Made by a program: the position numbers and the translations under genes. A stretch of 64,000 bases of DNA from an uncultured Oxalobacteraceae bacterium (lineage in GTDB: Bacteria; Pseudomonadota; Gammaproteobacteria; Burkholderiales; Burkholderiaceae_D), in contig CAITOF010000036.1 of assembly GCA_903893945.1 (NCBI GenBank), positions 1-64,000 on the forward strand, read 5' to 3'. The notes under the pieces are model-generated. The model was not told the DNA's origin and did no database searches. It was given only the letters and a program-made list of their open reading frames with translations. Of the stretch, positions 35,597 to 45,222 are shown in pieces. The stretch's first letter is position 1, and each line of letters starts with the position of its first letter.

Positions 35597-37960
35597 TCAC
35601 TGCTGTCTGTCCGCCCCAGGCAGATTCCACCAGTCGGGCAATAATTGTCTTACGTCGGGTCGCGCAAAGCGGTCATCCATTAAAAAAATCGTACCCTGAT
35701 CGGAGGGGGTGCGAATCACTCGCCCTGCTGCCTGCACCACTTTCTGCAGTCCCGGATAAAGGTAGGTGTATTCGTAGCCGGCAGCAAACATTTTCTGCAT
35801 GCGCAGTCGAATCTGCTCGTTGATGATATTGGTTTCAGGCAGGCCCAGTGTGGCAATGAATGCGCCTATCAGTTTTTCGCCGGGCAGATCGATTGCTTCG
35901 GCGAATGCGCCACCCAGAACGGCGTAGCCTATGCCTGTGCTGCCCGCACGGAATCGTGCCAGAAATCCCTCGCGACCGGTTTCGCTCATGTCACGTGTCT
36001 GGGCCCAGACAGGAATCTCTGGCGATTGCTCCTGCATGTGGGCCAGCACGTTCTGCAGGTATTCAAAACTGCTGAAGAACGCAAAATAATTGCCGGGCTG
36101 TTTCCTGAATTGTTGCACCATCAAGTCGACAATCGGTGCCAGCGATTGGCTGCGTTCACGGTAGCGGGTTGAAATATGCGAGGCAACCTGCACTGACAGC
36201 TGCGCGGCAGTAAAGGGTGATTCAACATTGACCCAGGGTGTTCCGGAGGGCATGCCCAACATGTCGCTGTAGTATTGCCAGGGACTGAGCGTCGCAGAAA
36301 ACAGGGTGGTGGTGAGGGTGTCAGTGAATCTGGTTTTCAGAAAAGGAGCGGGTACGACATTGCGTATGCATAGCCTGGCAAGACGCCGGCCCGACTCCCG
36401 CGGCGACAGTAAGGTGACGTCAAACAGGGAATGGTCACCGAAGGATTCGGTCAGCTTGATAAATGATTGGGCGTCAAAATAGAATTGCTGCAAATTCGGG
36501 TCGGCCTGATCCGGTTCAGCCACCATATGGTCGGCAATCACGCTGCACGCGTTTTGCAGCGACTGGGTGAACGCATCAGGAATTGCCGGGTAGGTCTGAT
36601 AGGAGGACACCTGTTCCCTGCTGAGCGCATTCCAGTTCCGGTGGACGCGGTTCAATGCTTTTTTTAGCGCCGGGTCTGCATGGTGGCGTATCAAATTCAG
36701 TTTGAACTGATTCAGCTCTGCGGTATACATTGTGCGGGCCCGCTCAATCAGATTGTGGGCTTCGTCGACCAGAACACCAACCTGCCATTGGTGACTGGTC
36801 GTCATCGCGTGAAGTAAGGCGCTGGTGTCGAAATAATAATTGTAGTCGCCGACCACCACATCGGACCAGCGTACCATTTCCTGGCTGAGATAATACGGGC
36901 AGATCTGGTGCGCCAGTGCCGTCGCGCGTAACGCCGCCTTGTCAGATACCGGAACTGCCAGCATCGCCTGGCGAGCCTGGGGCAGGCGATCATAAAACCC
37001 ACGGGCCAATGGGCAGGACTGGCCATGACAGGCGTTATCGGGATGTTCGCACGCCTTGTCGCGCGCAACCAGTTCCAGTACACGCAGTGGCAGGCCGGTG
37101 CCGGATTGCCGGACCAGGTTCAGGGCGTCCAGGGCCAGCTTGCGGCCGGATGTTTTTGCAGCAAGGAAGAAAATTTTGTCGGATGTTTTTGCACGGCGAC
37201 TGTTTGCCTGTGTCGCGCCGCCTGAACCCATTGATTTAAGCAGCGCAAACAGGGTTCCGATGGTTTTTCCAATTCCGGTAGGTGCCTGCACCATCAGGCA
37301 TCGCTGTTGTGTGGCAGCCCTGTAAACCGCTTCAGCCAGGTGCCGTTGTCCGGCTCTGAAGCCGGTGTGCGAAAATGTCATCGATTGCAGTGCCAGATCG
37401 CGTGCGGTCCGATGCCGCATCTCCTGGTCGGCCCAGTCCAGAAAACGGTTGCACTGTGCTTCAAAAAATTGTTGCAGGCTGGTAAAGGAATGGGATTCGC
37501 TAATGACGGTTTCGGTCTGGTTACTGATTTCGTAATAGACCAGGGCGACATTAATCTCGGACAGTTGCAATTTCTGGCACATCAGAAAAGCATAAATTTT
37601 TGCCTGTGCCCAATGCAGTTGCCGGCGGTTACCGGTGATATTTCTGAGATCACCACGATAGGTCTTGATCTCTTCAATGCGATTCTGCAGCGGATCAAAA
37701 CCATCGGCACGCCCGCGTACCTGCAATTGCCGGTAATCACCCTTGACGCTTACCTCGGTCTGATAGGCGGCGTGACGTCGTGCGCGCACGGCGGCATGTC
37801 CGGCGATTCCGTCTTCAGACGACGGTCCCGGCGTAAAACGCAGATCGAGGTCGCCGCTTTTTGCCGTGAATTCACACAAAGCACGCACGGCAATACGGTA
37901 GGGCCGAGGGGTCAGGTCGGCGCTCGTTTCAGTCACGGGCTGGAGGGCGGCTCCGGTCAT
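35597..37960 (-). CDS. XPD/DinG-like Fe-S helicase with N-terminal RecB/Cas4-type nuclease domain
   Basis: A 787-residue protein. The N-terminal domain shows PD-(D/E)XK nuclease residues in RecB/Cas4 order: GRADGF (Asp about 86), EEIK (about 96-99) and QAKIY (Q-x3-Y, 119-123). The helicase has Walker A APTGIGKT near 226-233, a four-cysteine Fe-S region (KACEHPDNACHGQSC), VDEAHNL, and a C-terminal block QAAGRVIRTPSDQG. ATG 37960 is chosen because it forms a classic ATGA overlap with the FAN1 stop; an ATG 18 bp upstream is also open. Nuclease and 5'-3' helicase in one chain suggest DNA end or flap processing in repair. Confidence 0.9.
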   Translation of the reverse strand: MTGAALQPVTETSADLTPRPYRIAVRALCEFTAKSGDLDLRFTPGPSSEDGIAGHAAVRARRHAAYQTEVSVKGDYRQLQVRGRADGFDPLQNRIEEIKTYRGDLRNITGNRRQLHWAQAKIYAFLMCQKLQLSEINVALVYYEISNQTETVISESHSFTSLQQFFEAQCNRFLDWADQEMRHRTARDLALQSMTFSHTGFRAGQRHLAEAVYRAATQQRCLMVQAPTGIGKTIGTLFALLKSMGSGGATQANSRRAKTSDKIFFLAAKTSGRKLALDALNLVRQSGTGLPLRVLELVARDKACEHPDNACHGQSCPLARGFYDRLPQARQAMLAVPVSDKAALRATALAHQICPYYLSQEMVRWSDVVVGDYNYYFDTSALLHAMTTSHQWQVGVLVDEAHNLIERARTMYTAELNQFKLNLIRHHADPALKKALNRVHRNWNALSREQVSSYQTYPAIPDAFTQSLQNACSVIADHMVAEPDQADPNLQQFYFDAQSFIKLTESFGDHSLFDVTLLSPRESGRRLARLCIRNVVPAPFLKTRFTDTLTTTLFSATLSPWQYYSDMLGMPSGTPWVNVESPFTAAQLSVQVASHISTRYRERSQSLAPIVDLMVQQFRKQPGNYFAFFSSFEYLQNVLAHMQEQSPEIPVWAQTRDMSETGREGFLARFRAGSTGIGYAVLGGAFAEAIDLPGEKLIGAFIATLGLPETNIINEQIRLRMQKMFAAGYEYTYLYPGLQKVVQAAGRVIRTPSDQGTIFLMDDRFARPDVRQLLPDWWNLPGADRQQ

Positions 37961-39618
37961 TTGTGGTCCGGCGCCCATTCAACAAAACAAACCGAAACCG
38001 GCATCTGATGCTGGTGACAGAAATCAATAAATCGGATCTGGTTATCCTGCAGGCGGTCACCCGGACCTTTGACTTCAATCATCTGGTAACGTTGTTGCTG
38101 CGGCCAGAATTGAATCAGGTCCGGAAAACCGCTGCGATTGCTGGCGATGCCGTCCAGGAGACGTACAAACCATTTTTCCAGATGTGCCGCAGGCAAGCAG
38201 GCCAGCGCCAGTTCGAGCAGATCGTCATTGAGCATTTCCCAGTAAACAAACGGTGACTGAATGCCGTGCTTCGCCTTGAACGTTTGGCGTATGGTCTGTC
38301 GGTATTGGTCGGTACCCAGTTGCGCCAGCGCCTGCTGAAATGCCGGAGCGCGTTGTGCGTGGAAATTCGGGCTGTGCAGGTCAGCCGGTCCGGTCTGAAA
38401 CGGATGGAAGAAGGCGCCGGGCAGGGGGCTGAAGATGGCGTCCCAGCAAAGCAGGCCGAACAGCGAATTGATGAGTGAATTTTCGACATAGTAAACCGGG
38501 GCCGGTTCGCCCTTGTCGGCCAGACGTTCGATATGCCGGCGCACGACTTCCTCAACACACGCATCGTCGTCAGGCAGGGGCAACACGAGATCGGTGCGTT
38601 CAGGTGTGATGGTTATCCTGGCGCGTGGCAATTTTTTACCGAGTTTGCGTTGCAGGCGTGGCAGTATGCGTGCCAGATTCTGGCTCTCTTCGGCACTTTC
38701 AGGTGCCGCCATCGCGCTTTCGGCGAGAGCTTGCGCATCAGTGGTCTGCCCGGTTTTTTCCAGAACCCGAATCTGGCGCAGGCGCGCGCCGGGGTAATGA
38801 CACCGTGCATAAATGTTCAGTGCGCCGCGATTGTCACCCAGCCGTTCATAATCCTGACCGATCTGGAAGAGCAGTTTGGCACGCCGGTTTTCCAGCCATG
38901 GATTGCTGCACACGAGGGTGTCGATGGTACGTTCAATAACCGGTAGTGCTGCACCGAGGTGCAGGCGTTCGCGGCAGTCGTGCAGCTGCAGATAGAGGTC
39001 GATATCGTCCCGTGCATGAAAAGCACGCGACGCGTCAGAAAAGGCCACTTTTTCGTAGTTGAAAATACCCAGATCGGCCAGCACGAATTCCGACCAGTCC
39101 TGATACAGGTTGCCGAAAAACATGAGGCGCAGCCGGTCACACAGTGGGGTAACGGCCACTTCGTACAGAGTGTCATCAGCAGGGCTGAACCAGTCGGAAA
39201 ATCGTCGCACTCCGGTAAAAATTTCCTTTGCCAATTCAAGCAGATCTGCTTTTTTCGTCTCTTTTTTTTCACTGAGCTGCACCGCACTGGCGAACTCGTT
39301 TTTTGTCAGTACCGCGTAAAGCTGATCAAGGTCGAGGCACGGATCGATGTTCAGCCAGCCGCGCGCAAGGAGTTCACGTGCCGCGCGGGCCGTGTCGCCA
39401 ATTTCCTGATAATGCAATTTACTGGCGCGAAACATATTGCCGCGTCGCATCACCATACGGACCAGCAGTGCCTGTGACGGAACCGATACTTCGGAAAATT
39501 GCCGGATGAAATTGCGTTCATTCTGATCAAGTAAATCAGCGTAGCGTTGCTGCACCCACGCCAGGACAAATCGGAAATTGTCGAGATAGTAGTAGGGGTT
39601 GGGCAGATCGTTATTCAT
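37957..39618 (-). CDS. fan1: FAN1-type VRR-NUC structure-specific nuclease
   Basis: A 553-residue protein related to bacterial FAN1, a nuclease that cuts 5' flaps and helps remove DNA interstrand crosslinks. The N-terminal region (NPYYYLDNFRFVLAWV, then RMVMRRGNMFRASKLHY) is the SAP-like DNA-binding part, a helical TPR-like region follows (about 240-300), and the C-terminal VRR-NUC domain holds SGFPDLIQFW, IEVKGPGDRLQDNQIRF and the Glu-x-Lys pair. It is the first gene of the leftward unit with the helicase and has a perfect LexA box 53 bp upstream, so induction by DNA damage is expected. Confidence 0.92.
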   Translation of the reverse strand: MNNDLPNPYYYLDNFRFVLAWVQQRYADLLDQNERNFIRQFSEVSVPSQALLVRMVMRRGNMFRASKLHYQEIGDTARAARELLARGWLNIDPCLDLDQLYAVLTKNEFASAVQLSEKKETKKADLLELAKEIFTGVRRFSDWFSPADDTLYEVAVTPLCDRLRLMFFGNLYQDWSEFVLADLGIFNYEKVAFSDASRAFHARDDIDLYLQLHDCRERLHLGAALPVIERTIDTLVCSNPWLENRRAKLLFQIGQDYERLGDNRGALNIYARCHYPGARLRQIRVLEKTGQTTDAQALAESAMAAPESAEESQNLARILPRLQRKLGKKLPRARITITPERTDLVLPLPDDDACVEEVVRRHIERLADKGEPAPVYYVENSLINSLFGLLCWDAIFSPLPGAFFHPFQTGPADLHSPNFHAQRAPAFQQALAQLGTDQYRQTIRQTFKAKHGIQSPFVYWEMLNDDLLELALACLPAAHLEKWFVRLLDGIASNRSGFPDLIQFWPQQQRYQMIEVKGPGDRLQDNQIRFIDFCHQHQMPVSVCFVEWAPDHK

Positions 39619-39670
39619 GAATGGTAATAAAAAATCAGGTTGGCCCGGCCTGCACGTAAAACCGAAAATA

Positions 39671-39686
39671 CTGTTTGAACATACAG
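39671..39686 (-). promoter_or_regulatory. LexA (SOS) box of the fan1-helicase operon
   Basis: CTGT-TTGAACAT-ACAG is a perfect CTGT-N8-ACAG SOS box. Directly next to it, plus-strand ATTATA (39688-39693) reads TATAAT on the minus strand, an ideal -10. The box ends 53 bp before the fan1 start codon, so LexA would block this promoter. Confidence 0.85.
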
Positions 39687-39793
39687 TATTATACTAACCA
39701 GAAATCCTGGCGTGACAGCTTTTAAAGCATTTCAACGGGGAAAAGGCGGACACCCGCTTAAAAATAATCAATTTGCAATAAAATTTTTGTTTC

Positions 39794-39822
39794 TTGACGC
39801 GACATACCCAGCTACCTATACT
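39794..39822 (+). promoter_or_regulatory. Sigma70 promoter of imuA-imuB-dnaE2
   Basis: TTGACG (39794-39799), a 17-bp spacer and TATACT (39817-39822) form a near-consensus promoter. The -10 overlaps the second LexA box, and the start codon lies about 40 bp downstream of it. Confidence 0.8.
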
Positions 39823-39836
39823 GTGTTTTTATACAG
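39821..39836 (+). promoter_or_regulatory. LexA (SOS) box of imuA-imuB-dnaE2
   Basis: CTGT-GTTTTTAT-ACAG is a second perfect SOS box, inside a longer TATACTGT/ACAGTATA palindrome. It covers the end of the -10 element, so LexA binding would exclude RNA polymerase. It is 150 bp from the fan1 box. Confidence 0.88.
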
Positions 39837-39862
39837 TATAAAATAAAATGCAGGGGAAAATT

Positions 39863-40603
39863 ATGTCTTTTTTACAACAAGCAAAAGAGGCCCTTCCTGA
39901 CGCCAGGGGACTCGATTTTCCCGGTGTGTGGCGGGCCAATGAGCTCGCCGTCAGCCGGACGGCAACCTGCACGACCGGTTTTGATTCATTCGATGACGAA
40001 CTTCCCAGCCGCGGGTGGCCGCGTTCTGCACTCATTGAGCTGCTGCTTCAGCAGCCGGGCATTGGTGAAATGCAGTTGCTCAAGCCGGTGCTGACGCAGC
40101 TATCCCGGACCCAGAAGATAGTTCTGATTCAGCCTCCGTATCTGCCGCAGGCCATGGCATGTAAAAGTTGGGGCATCAATATTCACAACCTGTTCTGGAT
40201 TAAAACCGCCCGCACATCAGACGGGCTCTGGGCTGCGGAGCAGATTCTTAAAAACGGCTGTTGTGGTGCCGTGATTCTGTGGCAGGCCAACGTGCGCACC
40301 GAGTCATTGCGCCGGCTGCATCTGGCCGCGCAAAGTACCGATACCTGGTTTTGGCTGATGCGACCCCTGACCGTGGCCATGGATCCGTCACCGGCACAAT
40401 TGCGTGTTGCGTTGCGACCGGCCGCAGGCGGTGTTTCACTGAACATCGTCAAGCGGCGTGGACCAGGCGCAAAGCAGCTTTTATTCATTCCGCTGGCAGA
40501 CATGCCGGTCTCCCGTCATTATCCGGATCAAGAAAATGCGCCTGTGGTTATGCGTACACCTTCCCCTGTTGCCGCTCGAAGCGATACGACCCTCCTGGTC
40601 TGA
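39863..40603 (+). CDS. imuA: ImuA, translesion synthesis accessory protein
   Basis: A 246-residue RecA/SulA-like protein of the ImuA family, first gene of the SOS mutagenesis cassette. It shows RPTGI-like features: TTGFDSFDDELPSRGWPRSALIELLL near 36-61 and WGINIHNLFWIKTARTSDGLWAAEQIL. The classical Walker A is degenerate, as expected. ImuA is thought to help ImuB and DnaE2 act at damaged templates. ATG 39863 is preferred over 39848 because AGGGG at 39852-39856 is spaced 6 bases from it. It overlaps imuB by 68 bp. Confidence 0.9.
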   Translation: MSFLQQAKEALPDARGLDFPGVWRANELAVSRTATCTTGFDSFDDELPSRGWPRSALIELLLQQPGIGEMQLLKPVLTQLSRTQKIVLIQPPYLPQAMACKSWGINIHNLFWIKTARTSDGLWAAEQILKNGCCGAVILWQANVRTESLRRLHLAAQSTDTWFWLMRPLTVAMDPSPAQLRVALRPAAGGVSLNIVKRRGPGAKQLLFIPLADMPVSRHYPDQENAPVVMRTPSPVAARSDTTLLV

Positions 40604-42023
40604 GCCGGGATGTTACGCCGTCCTGCAGCAGGGACGTATTCTGGTCGCATCATCCGGCGCGGCCCGTAGCGGTGTGCACGCAGGCATGCGTGCGGGAGGT
40701 GTTACAACGGTATCACCAGACACCGTGGTGCTGGACAGAGACCCTGACAGGGAAGGCATCGCTCTGGATGCCATCGCCCTGGCCCTGCTGCAATACACCC
40801 CCGAAGTTGCCTGTGCCGACGATTTCTGCCTGCTTCTGGACGTGTCAGCCAGCCTGACTCTTTTTCAGGGACCGCTTGCCATTTGCAGGCGGATCCGCGC
40901 CAGTATCCGCACCCTGGGGTTTACCTTAAAACTGGGCGCAGCACCCACGGCCACCGGCGCATGGCTGCTGTCCAGATCGTTCCGTGACAAATCGCGCCCA
41001 CGGCAACTACAGCATCCACTGCGGCGTCGCGCCCTGACAATGAAAACATTGACGTTGCTGTTAGATCGCCTGAGCTGCCCGACACTGTTGTCGACGCAAC
41101 CTTACGCGGAGTGGCTGTCGGGTATAGGCGCTTATACGCTGGGTGATTTGCGCAAGTTGCCCCGCGCCGGGCTGTTGCGCCGGACGGCAGCGCAGTTGCT
41201 GACAGAGCTGGATCGCGCTTATGGACTGGAACTGGACCTGTTCAACTGGATTCAGGTACCCGCGACATTTTCTGCGCGCATGGAAACCTTCGATCGCATC
41301 GAACATGCTGAAGCCCTGATGTTTGGTGCGACACGCCTGATTCTGCAACTCATCGGCTGGCTGGTGGCACAACAGCAGGCGGTATCGGTGTTCAGTCTTT
41401 TTCTGGAACATGAACGGGGGCGCTATGCCATCGATCCGACCCGGATCGAGGTCGGATTGGCCGAACCGGCCTGGCATGAAGAACATCTGATTCGCCTGTT
41501 ACAGGAGCGATTGGGGCGGGTAGAGCTGATTGCGCCGGTGATCGCCATCCGCCTTGAAGTTCAAAAAGTGACCGCGATGCTGCCACCCACCCTGTCGTTA
41601 TTTCCCGAACCGGGCGGCTCGCCGGCGGATTGGAACCGGTTAATGGAGTTGCTGATTGCACGTCTGGGAAAAAGCAACGTCATGACACCTGCCTGCGTTG
41701 ACGATTACCGTCCTGAAATCTGTAATACCTGGGTGCCTGCCACGGACAGGTTATCCAGTAAAAATGAGAGCGACAACATCGTGGAACGACCATTCTGGTT
41801 ATTGGCAAAACCGATTGCACTGCTGATGCGCAATGACCGGCCCTTTTATATTTCGCCGCTTAAACTGGTGCGCGGACCCGAGCGTGTCGAGGCTGGCTGG
41901 TGGGACAACCAGATGGCCGCGCGGGATTATTTTGTTGCGCAGGACAGCAATGCCTGCTGCTACTGGATTTACCTTGAGCGGACCACGGAACCGCGCTGGT
42001 TTTTACATGGACTGTATGCCTGA
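40536..42023 (+). CDS. imuB: ImuB, Y-family DNA polymerase-like protein
   Basis: A 495-residue Y-family polymerase relative that serves as a hub for ImuA, DnaE2 and the sliding clamp. Family members have lost the catalytic acids; here the N-terminus reads MRLWLCVHLPLLPLEA without the DxD of active enzymes. The thumb region holds WLSGIGAYTLGDLRKLPRAG, like the HhH motif, and PTLSLFPEP near residue 352 resembles a beta-clamp-binding LSLF motif. ATG 40536 gives the usual N-terminus; starts further upstream lie within imuA. It precedes dnaE2 by 2 bp. Confidence 0.92.
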   Translation: MRLWLCVHLPLLPLEAIRPSWSEPGCYAVLQQGRILVASSGAARSGVHAGMRAGGVTTVSPDTVVLDRDPDREGIALDAIALALLQYTPEVACADDFCLLLDVSASLTLFQGPLAICRRIRASIRTLGFTLKLGAAPTATGAWLLSRSFRDKSRPRQLQHPLRRRALTMKTLTLLLDRLSCPTLLSTQPYAEWLSGIGAYTLGDLRKLPRAGLLRRTAAQLLTELDRAYGLELDLFNWIQVPATFSARMETFDRIEHAEALMFGATRLILQLIGWLVAQQQAVSVFSLFLEHERGRYAIDPTRIEVGLAEPAWHEEHLIRLLQERLGRVELIAPVIAIRLEVQKVTAMLPPTLSLFPEPGGSPADWNRLMELLIARLGKSNVMTPACVDDYRPEICNTWVPATDRLSSKNESDNIVERPFWLLAKPIALLMRNDRPFYISPLKLVRGPERVEAGWWDNQMAARDYFVAQDSNACCYWIYLERTTEPRWFLHGLYA

Positions 42024-42025
42024 TC

Positions 42026-45000
42026 ATGCCGCTTCCTTCTGCCCACCTGTCGGATTACGCCGAGCTTCAGTGCTTCAGTCATTATACGTTTTTACGCGGA
42101 GCCTCCTCACCGGAACAACTGGTGCAGCGTGCCGTTAAACTGGGCTATCACAGTCTGGCGATCACTGATGAATGCACGCTGGCCGGTGTTGTCAAGGCAC
42201 ATGTCGAAGCCAGGCGACTGGGGCTGCATCTTCTGGTAGGCAGCCAGATACGCATGACACCGGAAGACGGTAGTGCCGCGTTTAATCTGATTATTCTGGC
42301 AATGAATAAAAATGGCTATGGCAATCTGTCTGAACTGATTACGGTGGCACGCACCCGCGCCGAAAAGGGCACCTACCTTGCCAGACCGCGTGACATTGCG
42401 GAGCCTCGGGCTGAACTCGGGCATTTAAAGGGGCTGCCCGATTGCCAGATCATCCTGGCGCCTGATTACGGTGTCACCTATGAAAAGCTCGAGCGTCAGG
42501 CCGCCTGGTTGTTGCAATGCGCCCCGGGTCGTTCAAGAATTGCACTGACGCTGCATCACCGGGTGCATGATGACATCCACAAGGCGGTGGTGAATGCTGC
42601 CGCGGCAGAGTATGGCCTGCCGGTGACAGCCACCGGTGAGGTGTGCATGCATCTGCGTTCTTATAAGCCGATACAGGACACCATGACGGCTATCCGTCTC
42701 GGCACACCCATTGCGCAATGCGGCTACCAATTGGCACCGAACGCTGAACAGCATCTGCGTTCCCGTCTCCGTTTAAATAATCTGTATGCACCTGGTGCAC
42801 TGGCTGAATCAGTTCGTGTTGCGAATTCATGCACGTTTTCTCTCGATGAACTGAAATATGAATACCCCGATGAACTGGTGCCGGAGGGCGCAACGCCGAC
42901 CGGTTATCTGCGTCAGGAAAGTTATATCGGGGCCCAGTGGCGATATCCTTCCGGGATACCGGGCAACGTGCAGGCGCAACTGGAATATGAGTTGCAGCTG
43001 ATCGCCGAAATGCAGTATGAAAGCTATTTTCTGACCGTTTATGACATCGTGCGTTTCGCCCGTTCGCAGCGCATTTTATGTCAGGGGCGCGGTTCTGCCG
43101 CTAACAGCGCGGTGTGTTTCTGTCTGGGCATTACCGAGGTCGATCCGTCACGCGGCACCCTGTTATTTGAGCGGTTTATTTCCAGAGAAAGAAATGAACC
43201 GCCTGATATCGATGTCGACTTTGAGCATCAGCGCCGCGAAGAGGTGATCCAGTATATCTACAGCAAATACGGTCGCATGCGTGCTGCGCTGACCGGCGTG
43301 GTGACCACGTATCGGCCACGTAGCGTGCTGCGCGACGTGGGCAAGGCACTGGGGGTTGATTTGTCGGTGGTGGACAAAGTGGCCAAAGCCAGTCACCGCT
43401 GGAATGGCAGCGCGGATTTGCATCAGCGTCTGGTTGATTGCGGGTTTGATCCGGACTCAACGCTCGCACAGAAATGGAGTGAGCTGGCAGAAAAGCTGAT
43501 GCGCTTTCCGCGTCATTTAAGCCAGCACCCCGGTGGTTTCATCATTTCCCACTCCAAGCTGTCGCGTCTGGTACCCATAGAAAACGCCGCCATGGCCGAT
43601 CGCTCGGTCGTTCAATGGGATAAAGACGACATCGACGCCGTCGGGTTGATGAAAATCGATATCCTGGCCCTGGGCATGCTGAGCTGTCTGCGGCGCACGC
43701 TGGAACTGGTCGCACAGCGCAACGGTGAACCGTTTGAAATGCAGGATATTCCGGCAGAAGATCCGGCAACCTATGAGATGCTGTGCCGGGCCGATACCGT
43801 AGGCGTATTTCAGATTGAGAGTCGTGCGCAGATGTCAATGCTGCCGCGTCTGCAACCCCGGCAATTTTACGATCTGGTCATAGAGGTGGCCATTATCCGG
43901 CCCGGCCCGATTCAGGGCGGCATGATTCAACCGTATCTGCGCCGTCGACAGGGGTTGGACCCGGTCAGTTATCCCGGTCCGGCGATGGAATCGGTACTGT
44001 CGCGTACGCTTGGCATTCCGATATTTCAGGAACAGGTGATGCAGATTGCCATGGTGGCAGCCGGGTTTACTGCCGGTGAGGCGGATCAGCTGCGACGCGC
44101 CATGGCGGCCTGGAAACGCAAAGGTAATCTCGAGCAATTTGAAAACAAATTGATGTCAGGCATGGCCGAGCGCGGCTACACCCCCGAGTTTGCCGCGTCG
44201 ATTATCGGGCAGATACGCGGGTTTGCCGAATACGGTTTTCCGGAATCCCACGCCGCCAGCTTTGCGCTATTGGCGTATGCCAGCAGCTGGCTGAAATGTC
44301 ATGAACCCGCGGCGTTTTTAACTGCGCTGCTCAACAGCCAGCCGATGGGATTTTATTCCCCGTCAGCCCTGACGCAGGATGCGCGGCGCCATGGTGTGGT
44401 CATACTGCCGGTGGATGTCACCGCCAGTGACTGGGACGCCCGCCTTCTGCCGGACGCCTCGGTACGGCTTGGCATGAATAACGTCAGCGGACTCGAGCGC
44501 GAGGCGGCCTGGCGCATCGAAGAAGCCCGTTCTGTCCGGCCGTTTGCCGATACGTCAGATCTTGCGGCCCGCGCGCAGTTAAATGCCGGGCAGATGCGTG
44601 CTCTGGCTGCAGCCAATGCCTTGTTGAGTCTGGCAGGAAATCGTCGCCAGGCGTTATGGCAATCGGTGGTCAGCGTCCCTGACAAGGGTTTGCTGCGAAT
44701 GGCCGTCATAAACGAACAAACACCGGAGTTGCAGGCGCCAACGGAAGGACAGGAAATTGTGGAAGACTACCGGCACCTCGGTTTGACGTTGGGCCGACAT
44801 CCGCTCGCACTGCTGCGCCCCAAACTGGCGGCCATGCGTTTCTCCACTTCCGAACTGCTGCATACTTTTCCGGACGGCAAATTGGCGCGCGGCTGCGGCA
44901 TCGTCACGGTAAGACAGCGTCCCGGCACGGCCAAAGGAGTGACCTTCGTCACGATCGAAGACGAGACCGGTTATGTCAACATCATTGTCTGGCCTGATCT

Positions 45001-45160
45001 GGTGGAAAAGCAGCGCATCGAATTATCCGCCGCGCGCCTGCTTGGCGTTTATGGCAAGTGGCAGTCTCAGCATAATGTGCGTCATCTGATTGCGCTGCGC
45101 CTGGTTGATTTGAGCCATTTTCTGGGCGAACTGGAAACGCATAGCCGGGATTATGCATAA
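42026..45160 (+). CDS. dnaE2: DnaE2, error-prone DNA polymerase III alpha homologue
   Basis: A 1044-residue C-family polymerase that carries out mutagenic translesion synthesis with ImuA and ImuB. The PHP domain begins at residue 1 (ELQCFSHYTFLRGASSPEQLV, in pieces at 12-32), the catalytic palm has GRGSAANSAVCFCLGI and the ERNEPPDIDVDFEHQRREEV block (Asp pair), the finger domain DKDDIDAVGLMKIDILALG, and an OB-fold with VNIIVWPDLVEK near the C-terminus. Length is shorter than replicative DnaE (about 1160), as typical. It is the last gene of the SOS cassette and converges with the YhdH-like gene. Confidence 0.97.
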   Translation: MPLPSAHLSDYAELQCFSHYTFLRGASSPEQLVQRAVKLGYHSLAITDECTLAGVVKAHVEARRLGLHLLVGSQIRMTPEDGSAAFNLIILAMNKNGYGNLSELITVARTRAEKGTYLARPRDIAEPRAELGHLKGLPDCQIILAPDYGVTYEKLERQAAWLLQCAPGRSRIALTLHHRVHDDIHKAVVNAAAAEYGLPVTATGEVCMHLRSYKPIQDTMTAIRLGTPIAQCGYQLAPNAEQHLRSRLRLNNLYAPGALAESVRVANSCTFSLDELKYEYPDELVPEGATPTGYLRQESYIGAQWRYPSGIPGNVQAQLEYELQLIAEMQYESYFLTVYDIVRFARSQRILCQGRGSAANSAVCFCLGITEVDPSRGTLLFERFISRERNEPPDIDVDFEHQRREEVIQYIYSKYGRMRAALTGVVTTYRPRSVLRDVGKALGVDLSVVDKVAKASHRWNGSADLHQRLVDCGFDPDSTLAQKWSELAEKLMRFPRHLSQHPGGFIISHSKLSRLVPIENAAMADRSVVQWDKDDIDAVGLMKIDILALGMLSCLRRTLELVAQRNGEPFEMQDIPAEDPATYEMLCRADTVGVFQIESRAQMSMLPRLQPRQFYDLVIEVAIIRPGPIQGGMIQPYLRRRQGLDPVSYPGPAMESVLSRTLGIPIFQEQVMQIAMVAAGFTAGEADQLRRAMAAWKRKGNLEQFENKLMSGMAERGYTPEFAASIIGQIRGFAEYGFPESHAASFALLAYASSWLKCHEPAAFLTALLNSQPMGFYSPSALTQDARRHGVVILPVDVTASDWDARLLPDASVRLGMNNVSGLEREAAWRIEEARSVRPFADTSDLAARAQLNAGQMRALAAANALLSLAGNRRQALWQSVVSVPDKGLLRMAVINEQTPELQAPTEGQEIVEDYRHLGLTLGRHPLALLRPKLAAMRFSTSELLHTFPDGKLARGCGIVTVRQRPGTAKGVTFVTIEDETGYVNIIVWPDLVEKQRIELSAARLLGVYGKWQSQHNVRHLIALRLVDLSHFLGELETHSRDYA

Positions 45161-45222
45161 CCTGTTTTAACGGGCAAAAACCTGCCCCGGCCTTGCGTAC
45201 ACGAGGCGCACCGGCCGAGAAA

